Source: Candidatus Ligilactobacillus avistercoris | Lineage (GTDB): Bacteria > Bacillota > Bacilli > Lactobacillales > Lactobacillaceae | DNA length: 64,000 nucleotides | Assembly: GCA_019119415.1 (NCBI GenBank) | Contig: DWXB01000011.1 | Span: forward strand, 54,282-118,281 | Direction of reading: 5' to 3' | Shown here: piece by piece, positions 8,667 through 15,795 of the stretch | Numbering within the stretch: the stretch's first letter is position 1 | How the letters are laid out: the number at the start of each line of letters is the position of its first letter | Notes under the pieces: generated by a model | Database searches by the model: none | Told to the model about the DNA's origin: nothing | What the model saw: the letters and a program-made list of their open reading frames with translations, nothing else | Position numbers and translations under genes: made by a program

Positions 8667-9486
8667 TGTTGTTGCTCCAATGGAACGGTATGCACCGGCG
8701 TGGTTAGCGGAATCGTGGGATCACGTCGGCCTGCAGTTGGGGGATAACCGGCAGGAAGTGCATAGGATGATGGTGACGTTGGATGTGCGGCCGGAAACCG
8801 TGGCCGAGGCCGTTGATGCCGGGGTGGACTTGATTTATGCGCACCACCCGGCAATGTTTCATGCGGTGAAGACCTTTGACCTTTCCGTGCCCCAAAACCA
8901 GATGTACGCGACCATCCTGCAGCACGGGATTACCGTGTACGCCGCCCATACAAACCTGGATAGTACGGCCAACGGGATGAATGATTGGTTGTGTGCTCAG
9001 CTGGGGTTAAAGGACGTCGCCGTGCTTATTCAGCCGGATGCTTCCCAGCAAGCGCACATCAAGGCAGAGCACCGCACCGGATTATACGGGCTCGGGCGGC
9101 TAGGAACGTTACCCCGCCCGTTGACGGCCCGGGGATTTGCGGATTACTGTGAGGAACACCTGAACGTTCCTGGATTACGGTTGATTACCCCTGACCATGA
9201 CAAAATGATTTCCCGGGTAGCGGTCCTCGGCGGGAGTGGTGCTGGTTTTTATCAGGACGCGCTTGCGCAGGGGGCGGATGCCTACGTGACGGGGGATGTT
9301 GGCTATCATACCGCGCATGACATGGTGGCGGCCGGACTAACGGTGGTTGATCCAGGACACCACATTGAGGTCGTCAGTGCTACGCATATGCGGCAACTCT
9401 TTGAGAAGTGGAACCAAGAAAATGAGTGGCACATCGACGTTATTCAGTCTAAAATTAACACTGAACCATTTGAGTTTATTAAGTAG
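8650..9486 (+). CDS. Nif3-like dinuclear metal-centre protein
   Basis: A 278-residue member of the Nif3/YqfO family (annotated in databases as GTP cyclohydrolase 1 type 2 homologue), a hexameric dimetal protein whose cellular reaction is not settled. The ATG at 8650 has GGAGG ten bases upstream; a TTG three codons earlier is disfavoured. Metal-ligand motifs are visible: WDHVGLQLG near the N-terminus, IYAHHPAMFH (two His), YAAHTNLDS (His and Asp), and the C-terminal DPGHHIE. The YqfO insertion domain found in larger homologues appears absent or short. It overlaps trmK and probably shares its transcript. Confidence 0.9.
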   Translation: MVTVSDVVAPMERYAPAWLAESWDHVGLQLGDNRQEVHRMMVTLDVRPETVAEAVDAGVDLIYAHHPAMFHAVKTFDLSVPQNQMYATILQHGITVYAAHTNLDSTANGMNDWLCAQLGLKDVAVLIQPDASQQAHIKAEHRTGLYGLGRLGTLPRPLTARGFADYCEEHLNVPGLRLITPDHDKMISRVAVLGGSGAGFYQDALAQGADAYVTGDVGYHTAHDMVAAGLTVVDPGHHIEVVSATHMRQLFEKWNQENEWHIDVIQSKINTEPFEFIK

Positions 9487-9510
9487 GATTTTTAATGAGG
9501 TGATTAATTC

Positions 9511-10749
9511 ATGGCAAAATATGAACAACTCGTTCCCCGGTTTTTAAAGTACGTTAAGACGGAAACACGGTCTGACGAGAACTCAACGACAATTCCGTCA
9601 ACGCAGACCCAGGTGGAATTTGCCAAGGAGCTGGCGGCGGAGTTAAAGGAAATCGGCCTTGATAACGTGCGGATTTCCAAGAAGAGCGGTTATGTTTTCG
9701 CCACCCTTCCAAGCAACATTGACAAACCAGTGAAGAAGGTTGGGTTTATTTCCCATATGGATACGGCGGACTTTAACGCCCATAACGTCAACCCGCAAAT
9801 CTGGGAAAACTACGACGGTAAGTCTGATATTAAGTTGGACGAGGAGGGGAAGTATGTGCTGTCCCCGAAGGATTTCCCGAACTTAAAGAACTACAAGGGA
9901 CAAACGTTGATTACCACTGACGGTTCGACGCTCTTAGGGGCGGACGATAAGACCGGGGTAGCGGAAATTATGACGGCCATGGATTACCTGGTTCACCACC
10001 CAGAAATCAAGCACGGTGAAATTGAAGTGGGAATCGGTCCGGACGAAGAAATTGGAACCGGGGCTGACAACTTTGACGTGGATGATTTTGGCGCCGACAT
10101 TGCTTACACCGTTGACGGCGGCCCGTTAGGAGAGCTTGAATACGAAACGTTCAACGCCGCCCAGGCGAAGATTACGTTTGTGGGGAAGGACGTTCACCCG
10201 GCAACCGCCAAGGGCGTAATGATCAACGCCATTAAGTTAGCCGAAGAATTTGACGCTCAGCTGCCAGCCCACGAAGTTCCCGCCGAAACGGAGGGCCGCG
10301 AAGGCTTCTACCACGTGCTATCAATGAACGGCACGGTTGACCACGCCGAGATGACCTACATTATCCGGGATCACGACCGGCAGAAGTTTGAAGAACGGAA
10401 GCAGCTGGTCAAGGACATTGCTGCTAAGATGAACGCTAACTACGATGAGCCGCGGGTAATCGTTGACATGAAGGACCAGTACTACAACATGCGGGAGGTC
10501 ATCGAAAAGGACATGACCGTCGTTGACATTGCCAAGCAGGCGATGGAAAACCTCGATATTACACCTGACATTTACCCGGTTCGGGGAGGAACGGATGGTT
10601 CGAAGATTTCCTTTATGGGAATTCCCACGCCTAACCTGTTTGCCGGGGCGGAGAACATGCACGCCCGGTATGAATTTACGTCCGTTGAAGTGATGGAAAA
10701 GGCGACGGACGTGATTTTGGAGATTGTGCGGTTAGTTGCGGGTGAGTAG
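9511..10749 (+). CDS. pepT: Peptidase T (tripeptide aminopeptidase)
   Basis: PepT is a cytoplasmic dizinc aminopeptidase of the M20B family that removes the N-terminal residue of tripeptides, supplying amino acids in peptide-fed lactic acid bacteria. The protein has 412 residues. Zinc and catalytic motifs are in place: SHMDTAD (His82, Asp84), LLGADDKTG (bridging Asp), GPDEEIG (catalytic Glu and zinc Glu), and the conserved [10 protein letters not shown] and [14 protein letters not shown] blocks near the C-terminus. A ribosome binding site GAGGTG precedes the ATG. It is followed by a strong terminator, so it is probably the last gene of its transcript. Confidence 0.96.
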   Translation: MAKYEQLVPRFLKYVKTETRSDENSTTIPSTQTQVEFAKELAAELKEIGLDNVRISKKSGYVFATLPSNIDKPVKKVGFISHMDTADFNAHNVNPQIWENYDGKSDIKLDEEGKYVLSPKDFPNLKNYKGQTLITTDGSTLLGADDKTGVAEIMTAMDYLVHHPEIKHGEIEVGIGPDEEIGTGADNFDVDDFGADIAYTVDGGPLGELEYETFNAAQAKITFVGKDVHPATAKGVMINAIKLAEEFDAQLPAHEVPAETEGREGFYHVLSMNGTVDHAEMTYIIRDHDRQKFEERKQLVKDIAAKMNANYDEPRVIVDMKDQYYNMREVIEKDMTVVDIAKQAMENLDITPDIYPVRGGTDGSKISFMGIPTPNLFAGAENMHARYEFTSVEVMEKATDVILEIVRLVAGE

Positions 10750-10780
10750 CTGAATCGTAACATAAAAGTAATTTTCTGTT

Positions 10781-10820
10781 AGCAGAGCTAGTCCGCAAGT
10801 GGACTGGGCTCTGCTTTTTC
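10781..10820 (+). terminator. Terminator after pepT
   Basis: AGCAGAGC-TA-GTCC / GGAC-TG-GGCTCTGCT hairpin followed by a T5 run and C. A canonical Rho-independent terminator. Confidence 0.9.
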
Positions 10821-10840
10821 TTCCCGGACGTTCCGGGAAG
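10820..10840. promoter_or_regulatory. Perfect 9-bp inverted repeat before engB
   Basis: CTTCCCGGA-CGT-TCCGGGAAG abuts the pepT terminator and lies just upstream of TAGAAT (10847-10852), a possible -10 box for engB. It could be an operator or a second hairpin. No regulator is known to match it. Confidence 0.4.
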
Positions 10841-10879
10841 GTATGCTAGAATAACAGCAGGTTAGAAAGGGAGATGCAG

Positions 10880-11485
10880 ATGGAAGTCCACAACGTTGAA
10901 CTAACAATCAGTGCTGTGCGGCCGGAACAGTATCCGCAGGGAAACCTGCCAGAAATTGCGTTGGCAGGCCGGTCAAACGTCGGGAAATCGTCCCTGATTA
11001 ATACGCTAATCAACCGCAAAAAGCTTGCACGAACGTCAAGCCAGCCGGGAAAGACACAGACGTTAAACTTCTATAATGTTGAGCATCAGCTTAATTTTGT
11101 GGATGTTCCGGGATATGGTTATGCCCGGGCCTCCAAGCAGGACCGTGAAAAGTGGGGTGCCATGATTGAGGAGTACTTTGCCCAGCGCCAGCAGCTGACG
11201 GGCGTGATTTCCCTGGTGGATTCCCGGCATGCACCAACGGAACTAGACCAGCAGATGATTGATTTCATTCATTATTACCAGTTTCCATTACTGGTAGTCG
11301 GCACAAAGATTGACAAGATTCCGCGCAGTCGCCGAAATCAAAGTGAGAGTGTGATTCGGAAGACGTTGCAATTGACGGCGGATGATCAACTAGTGCTGTT
11401 CTCGGCGGTGGATCGAACCGGGAAGGACGATGTTTGGCGCTGGATTGAACAGCAGTGTAACCTAACAACAAACGGAGGAAAATAA
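10880..11485 (+). CDS. engB: Ribosome biogenesis GTPase EngB (YsxC/YihA)
   Basis: A 201-residue essential GTPase of the TrmE-Era-EngA-EngB class, required for 50S subunit assembly. The G1 loop is [13 protein letters not shown]3 is DVPGYGYA, and G4 is GTKIDKIP. An ATG at 10874 lies one base from the ribosome binding site AAAGGGAG, so the ATG at 10880 ([12 protein letters not shown]) is chosen. A MazG-like gene starts two bases after the stop, so the two are very probably cotranscribed. In many Firmicutes engB follows clpX or lon; here it follows pepT. Length and motifs are normal. Confidence 0.95.
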   Translation: MEVHNVELTISAVRPEQYPQGNLPEIALAGRSNVGKSSLINTLINRKKLARTSSQPGKTQTLNFYNVEHQLNFVDVPGYGYARASKQDREKWGAMIEEYFAQRQQLTGVISLVDSRHAPTELDQQMIDFIHYYQFPLLVVGTKIDKIPRSRRNQSESVIRKTLQLTADDQLVLFSAVDRTGKDDVWRWIEQQCNLTTNGGK

Positions 11486-11486
11486 A

Positions 11487-11786
11487 ATGGACTTTGATGA
11501 TTACCAAAAAGCGGCGAACCGGACACTGTACGGGAACGAGCGGGTGCTGACCAACTGTGCGCTGGGGTTGGCCGGAGAAAGCGGGCAGTTAATTGAGCTG
11601 ATCAAGGAGTATACCTTCCACGGTGATGAGCTTGATCGTGACCGGTTAATTGATGAGATGGGGGACGTTTTGTGGTATCTCTCCCAGATTGCTGAGTGGG
11701 CGAAGATCCCGTTTAGCGAGGTGGCGGAACAAAACATCGATACCCTGAAGAAGCGGTACCCGCGGGGATATGAGCGGGAAAATTAA
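11487..11786 (+). CDS. MazG-like nucleotide pyrophosphohydrolase
   Basis: A 99-residue single-domain protein of the all-alpha NTP pyrophosphatase superfamily, expected to hydrolyse (d)NTPs to monophosphates and diphosphate with Mg2+. The metal-binding helices are clear: LAGESGQLIELIKE supplies the E-x2-E-type motif (around residues 28-42) and LIDEMGDVLWYLSQIAEW the E-x2-D motif (around 54-71). The ATG follows GGAGG by seven bases and two bases after engB stops. The exact nucleotide substrate cannot be read from sequence; clearing damaged or excess nucleotides is the family's usual role. A terminator follows. Confidence 0.85.
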   Translation: MDFDDYQKAANRTLYGNERVLTNCALGLAGESGQLIELIKEYTFHGDELDRDRLIDEMGDVLWYLSQIAEWAKIPFSEVAEQNIDTLKKRYPRGYEREN

Positions 11787-11812
11787 TTTAAGCTATAAAC
11801 CAAATTGAGTAG

Positions 11813-11845
11813 AGCGTCATGCAGTAACGAAGTGCATGGCGTTTT
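11813..11845 (+). terminator. Terminator after the MazG-like gene
   Basis: CGTCATGCA / TGCATGGCG hairpin (one G-T pair) with a 9-base loop, followed by TTTTATTT. Confidence 0.8.
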
Positions 11846-11900
11846 ATTTATAAGCACTTGTGAAATAATATGCAATTTTTTGCAGAAAGGGCGGATACTA

Positions 11901-11973
11901 TTGTAATTGATTATTTTTATGGTAATCTGGCGTTGTAAAGGTAATTAAGAGCTCTGGATAATTATTCCTTTAC
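11901..11973 (+). promoter_or_regulatory. lacI-type regulator promoter with an inverted repeat at the start site
   Basis: TTGTAA (11901-11906), 16 bases, then TAATCT (11923-11928) preceded by TG one base upstream (extended -10). Immediately downstream, GTAAAGGTAATTA (11935-11947) is mirrored by TAATTATTCCTTTAC (11959-11973). The repeat sits at the predicted transcription start, where a repressor could block initiation. It is the best candidate autoregulatory operator for the downstream regulator. Confidence 0.5.
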
Positions 11974-12002
11974 TTGAACTGGATGAAATGGGGGAGATAT
12001 AT

Positions 12003-12998
12003 ATGCCGAGATTGAAAGATATTGCACAAAAAGCACACGTTGATGTTAGTACAGTATCAAGGGCATTAAATGACTCCCCTTATATTCATCCAAGTACAAA
12101 ACGGAGAATTCTTCAGGTGGCAAGTGAATTACGATACGGTTCGAATGCAACTAAGGAAATTTTGACTGGCGGACGAGTACATGCTGTGGGAATTATTGTC
12201 CCAGATATTGAGTTGAATATTTTTATGGACTTTGTTAGGGAAGCTGAAGTTCGTGCTACTAAAGAAAACTATGACCTCGTTGTGTGTCTGTCAGGTGATG
12301 ATGCGCAGCGTGAAAATAGATTGTTAAAAAAGATGAGGGCAGGGTTAGTTGATGGTATTGTCATTACTTCGACGGGGGAAAACAATGCATTACTAAATGA
12401 CATTAATGCTAGTGGTATTCCTGTCGTTCAGGTCTTGCGTGATGTTAGTCGGGAGCTTGATTGTGTGTCAGTTGATTATGCTCAGAGTGTTCGGAGTGCC
12501 TTCACGGTATTACAGGATTCAGGCTGTCAGCAAATTGCTTTAATCAATGGTCCTTCGTTTGACATTTCGTATCATGAAAAAGCTGCAGTGTACAAACAAC
12601 TAACCAAAGAGGTTGGTTATCCGGCAGAAATGGCAGAATTAGACACTTATCCTCATTCTTTTGTTAAAGCTGGATACGATCTGTTTAAGGAGCTTTATAG
12701 TAAAACGCCGAATATTGACGGGGTAATGGTAGCAAACGATTCCGAGGCATTAGGTGTTCTTCAGTACGCGGAGGAATACAATATTAAAATTCCAGAAACT
12801 GTTAAACTTATTAGCCTTGCCGGGGGGACGGTTAGTAGATTGACTTCGAACAAGGTGAGTGCAATTGATTTTCCATCAGATGAACTTGCTCGTCGTGCGA
12901 TACACATGGTGATTACCAAGGTTGAAAAATTAGAGCAGTATTCAGAAATTCACAGGGTAAATGTACAGACGCGCTTTGAAAAACGAAAGACATGTTAG
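12003..12998 (+). CDS. LacI family transcriptional regulator
   Basis: A 331-residue LacI/GalR-type repressor. The N-terminal helix-turn-helix and hinge read PRLKDIAQKAHVDVSTVSRALN (1-22), and a periplasmic-binding-protein-like sensor domain covers about 60-325 (AVGIIVPDIELNIFMDFVREAE; GVMVANDSEALGVLQYAEE). The ATG at 12003 follows GGGGGAG by eight bases; an ATG five codons upstream is rejected. The gene starts a block with the aldolase-like gene 12 bases downstream and a symporter, so it very likely senses the transported substrate or its product. Arginine is often AGA, AGG or CGA, unlike the CGG-rich neighbours, which suggests acquisition from an AT-richer source. The effector is unknown. 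Confidence 0.9.
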   Translation: MPRLKDIAQKAHVDVSTVSRALNDSPYIHPSTKRRILQVASELRYGSNATKEILTGGRVHAVGIIVPDIELNIFMDFVREAEVRATKENYDLVVCLSGDDAQRENRLLKKMRAGLVDGIVITSTGENNALLNDINASGIPVVQVLRDVSRELDCVSVDYAQSVRSAFTVLQDSGCQQIALINGPSFDISYHEKAAVYKQLTKEVGYPAEMAELDTYPHSFVKAGYDLFKELYSKTPNIDGVMVANDSEALGVLQYAEEYNIKIPETVKLISLAGGTVSRLTSNKVSAIDFPSDELARRAIHMVITKVEKLEQYSEIHRVNVQTRFEKRKTC

Positions 12999-13010
12999 GG
13001 GGAGTTTAGG

Positions 13011-13970
13011 ATGACTAAAGCTAAGAATTTCCATACTATTTTTCCAGCAATTTCAGTCCCGATGAATGCAGATGATTCGATTAATGAACCAGAATTTCGG
13101 GCATATCTTCGTTGGTTAAAGTCTTTTTATGATGACGGTATTCAGGGAATCGTTACTAACGGTCACACGGGAGAAATTACGGCGTTAACGCGGGAAGAAA
13201 GAAAAAGGATTACAGCGATTGCTGCTGATGAAGTTGGGGACACTATGACAATTGTCTCAGGTGTAAGCAGCGAAAATACACGCGGAGCAATTGAAACAGC
13301 TCGTGATGCTAAGGAAGCAGGAGCAGACGGAATTCTGTTAATGCCACCGCATATGTGGCTTCGTTTTGGAATGAACCCAGAATCTCCATTTCAGTTTGTG
13401 AATGACGTTGCGAAGGGAGCTGACATTGATATTATTTTGCATCTTTATCCAGCATATACAAAGGCGACGTATACTGCTGAACAAATGATTGAGATGTTAA
13501 CTAAAATCCCGCATGTCAAGGGGGTTAAGATGGGGACCCGTGTTCAGTCTGTTTATGAAGAGCAAGTTCGCTCAATCCGGAAAGCGGCGCCGGATGCAGC
13601 ATTGTTAACATGCCATGATGAAACGATTTGTAACTCATTATTCCCTGAAATGGATGGTGCGATTTTAGGGTTTGCTGGGTGTATTCCTGAATTGATTACT
13701 AAGGCCTTCAAGGTGGCACGGACAGGAACCTGCACTGAATTACATGCAGTTGATGATCGGATCTTCCCAGTAGAGCGCGCAATTTATCGCGGAGGACAGC
13801 CTTCTGGAGAAGCTCATGCTCGGTTAAAACAGGTATTGGTGGATCGTGGAATCTTTACAAGTGCGCACATGCGTAAACCAGTTCTTCCATTAACGGAGGA
13901 TAGCAAAAAAATTATTGCTCAAGGAGTTGCGGATAGCGAGTTAGCCCAAGTTGACCTGTCGAAGTTTTAG
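13011..13970 (+). CDS. Dihydrodipicolinate synthase / N-acetylneuraminate lyase family protein
   Basis: A 319-residue TIM-barrel class I aldolase of the DHDPS/NAL superfamily; these use a Schiff-base lysine to make or split 2-oxo acids. The N-terminal substrate motif is TNGHTGEITALT (about 49-60), and the lysine is K173 in HVKGVKMGT. The block usually holding the catalytic tyrosine (Y-N-x-P) reads HLYPAY here: the residue three before the proline is H144, with Y146 adjacent. The linkage to a LacI regulator and a solute:sodium symporter suggests breakdown of an imported sugar acid or sialic-acid-like compound rather than lysine synthesis. Codon use is as AT-rich as in its neighbours. The substrate is not identified. 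Confidence 0.82.
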   Translation: MTKAKNFHTIFPAISVPMNADDSINEPEFRAYLRWLKSFYDDGIQGIVTNGHTGEITALTREERKRITAIAADEVGDTMTIVSGVSSENTRGAIETARDAKEAGADGILLMPPHMWLRFGMNPESPFQFVNDVAKGADIDIILHLYPAYTKATYTAEQMIEMLTKIPHVKGVKMGTRVQSVYEEQVRSIRKAAPDAALLTCHDETICNSLFPEMDGAILGFAGCIPELITKAFKVARTGTCTELHAVDDRIFPVERAIYRGGQPSGEAHARLKQVLVDRGIFTSAHMRKPVLPLTEDSKKIIAQGVADSELAQVDLSKF

Positions 13971-14013
13971 TAACAATTATGATTGCTAGCGTCATATAGA
14001 TTTTTGGCGTTTA

Positions 14014-14053
14014 AAACGTTGCTGCACGTGATTAAACGGCAGCAACGTTTTTC
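14014..14053 (+). terminator. Hairpin between the aldolase-like gene and the symporter
   Basis: AAACGTTGCTGC pairs with GCAGCAACGTTT, followed by TTCTT. It may end or attenuate the lacI-aldolase transcript before the symporter, whose start lies 20 bases on. Confidence 0.8.
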
Positions 14054-14072
14054 TTAAATAGGGGGCGAGATA

Positions 14073-15452
14073 ATGACATTTATGCGACATAGCATGGCCA
14101 TGATCGTTTTAGTTGCAGTTGCTTGTTATATTATTGTTACTGCTTGGTTGAGTTATCGTTGGCGGGGGAACTCCAATGAAGACTTTATGCAAGGTGGGCG
14201 GCAAATTTCGTTTATAGTTGTCGGAATAATGATTTTTTCAAACTATAACGGAATTATGGCGATTATTGGCACCCCTCAGCGGGCATTTACGGGAGGATTA
14301 GCAGCAAGCTGGTCGTTAATTGCTGCTGGAATAGGATTCTTTCTGTACGGGCTCTTTTTTGTAAAACGTTTGTATGGGACAGGAAGCTTTACAATTTCAG
14401 GTGCAATTAGGAAAAAATATGGTCGTTCAACACAGTTAATTGTTTCTCTAATAATGATCTATGCAATGTTAATGTTGAACTTAAATACTTATATCAGCGG
14501 AGCAAGTGTGTTGCATGAAATCTTGGGAACTAAATTACCGCTCGCAATGATGCTGATTGCGGTTGTTAGCACCATTTACTTTAGCATTGGAGGAATGAAA
14601 AGTGTTGCACGTACTACATTAATTCATACCGTAATGAAATATCTTTGTGTGCTGATTATTGCGGTAGTTGCTTGGCGAATGGCTCATGGAATACATCGGG
14701 TAAGTATAGGATTGTCTCACTACTACTTTACGGTTACCGGGAAAGTTGGAGTTGGAACAATTATTGGGTGGATTCTTACATCTGTCGGGGCAATCTTTTC
14801 TACCCAAACGATTGCTCAAGCAATTGCGTCTACTTCAAATGCCCGGAACGCACAACGAGCTGCATATAGTGCATGCCTCTTAGTGCTACCTTTTGGTATC
14901 TTGTTAGGAATGATTGGTGTTATTGCTCGGTTTCTTTTTCCGCGAATCAATCCCTTATACGCCTTGCCTGTTTTCCTGGGACATATGAATACGATTGCTG
15001 CAGTAATATGTTCTATTGGATTGCTTGCTGGGGTCTTTGTCGGGGTTAGCTCGTGTGGTTTAGCAGTAGTGGCTTTATTTATCAATGATTTTTATATTCC
15101 TCATTGCCATCCTCAACCAGATAAGCAGCTTCGAGTAACTAGAATTACTTCCATAATAGTGGGATTACTTCCGCTTGTCTTCATGTTTTATGTTCCAAAT
15201 ATTTTGGCGTTATCTTTTTTCGCCAAAGCTTTACGCGTTTCCATCGCAATAGTGGCTGTAATGGCTTTTTATCTTCCAACATTTAATTCAACAAAAGTTG
15301 CTAATGCTGCGCTTATTGGGACAACGGTACTGACAACAGTATGGTTTATTCTGGGAAATCCTTTTGGGATTAACGATACTTATATTGCGCTTATCACTCC
15401 TATGATTGTAATGGTTATCGGAAATATGTTTAAACGTTTTGCTACACGTTAA
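14073..15452 (+). CDS. Sodium:solute symporter family transporter
   Basis: A 459-residue integral membrane protein with about 12-13 hydrophobic segments, matching the SSS (SLC5-like) family: YIIVTAWLSYRWRGNSNEDFMQGGRQ near the N-terminus, the SIGGMKSVARTTLIHTVMKY block around residue 170, and repeated GA-rich helices. It should import an organic solute with Na+ across the cytoplasmic membrane. The ATG follows GGGGGCGAG. The upstream aldolase-like enzyme and LacI regulator indicate a small catabolic unit in which this is the uptake step. Base and codon composition are AT-rich like the two genes before it. The transported compound cannot be deduced. Confidence 0.85.
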   Translation: MTFMRHSMAMIVLVAVACYIIVTAWLSYRWRGNSNEDFMQGGRQISFIVVGIMIFSNYNGIMAIIGTPQRAFTGGLAASWSLIAAGIGFFLYGLFFVKRLYGTGSFTISGAIRKKYGRSTQLIVSLIMIYAMLMLNLNTYISGASVLHEILGTKLPLAMMLIAVVSTIYFSIGGMKSVARTTLIHTVMKYLCVLIIAVVAWRMAHGIHRVSIGLSHYYFTVTGKVGVGTIIGWILTSVGAIFSTQTIAQAIASTSNARNAQRAAYSACLLVLPFGILLGMIGVIARFLFPRINPLYALPVFLGHMNTIAAVICSIGLLAGVFVGVSSCGLAVVALFINDFYIPHCHPQPDKQLRVTRITSIIVGLLPLVFMFYVPNILALSFFAKALRVSIAIVAVMAFYLPTFNSTKVANAALIGTTVLTTVWFILGNPFGINDTYIALITPMIVMVIGNMFKRFATR

Positions 15453-15470
15453 GCTTTTTAATTGAGTAGT

Positions 15471-15514
15471 AAAAGGACGTCTTCGATCGATTGTTAGTGC
15501 GAAGACGTCCTTTT
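15471..15514. terminator. Bidirectional terminator, symporter / small gene
   Basis: AAAAGGACGTCTTCG / CGAAGACGTCCTTTT, a perfect 15-bp stem with a 14-base loop. T and A runs on either side let it end both the symporter (plus) and the small minus-strand gene at 15517. Confidence 0.9.
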
Positions 15515-15516
15515 GG

Positions 15517-15657
15517 TTATTTTTTTTGATTGTTTCCTTTTTTTGTGGGAGTTTTAGGTTTCCTTTCGTCCTTTCCCCGCTTCTGGTCGTCAGGACCAAT
15601 GGCAAACTTGTCGAAGAGCTTGTCTAGGTTAGCGTCCCGGGTGATTTTTAATCCCAT
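15517..15657 (-). CDS. Small basic protein, possibly SPJ_0845 family
   Basis: A 46-residue reading frame: GLKITRDANLDKLFDKFAIG, then a lysine-rich hydrophilic tail (DERKPKTPTKKGNNQKK). It is supported by an excellent ribosome binding site (AAAGGAGG, seven bases before the ATG at 15657) and by the convergent terminator. An in-frame start 20 codons upstream lacks such a site. The 'F-x-K-x-x-N-(L/F)-x-K-L-F' style N-terminus recalls the small SPJ_0845 family of streptococci and lactobacilli, but this is from memory and unverified. No function is known. It is divergent from uvrC. Confidence 0.6.
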   Translation of the reverse strand: MGLKITRDANLDKLFDKFAIGPDDQKRGKDERKPKTPTKKGNNQKK

Positions 15658-15727
15658 CACGATTCCTCCTTTGATAACTGTCAGCGTTAGCGTACCAGTT
15701 TTATAAATAAAGCGCAAACGGGAATTT

Positions 15728-15755
15728 TTGAACGGAATTTTATTCGCGGTATAAT
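15728..15755 (+). promoter_or_regulatory. uvrC promoter
   Basis: TTGAAC (15728-15733), a 16-base spacer and consensus TATAAT (15750-15755), 40 bases before the uvrC start. No LexA-type box was recognised next to it. Confidence 0.75.
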
Positions 15756-15795
15756 CAGGTGAGATTAATTACTATGAAAGGAGGTTCGGCGCTTT

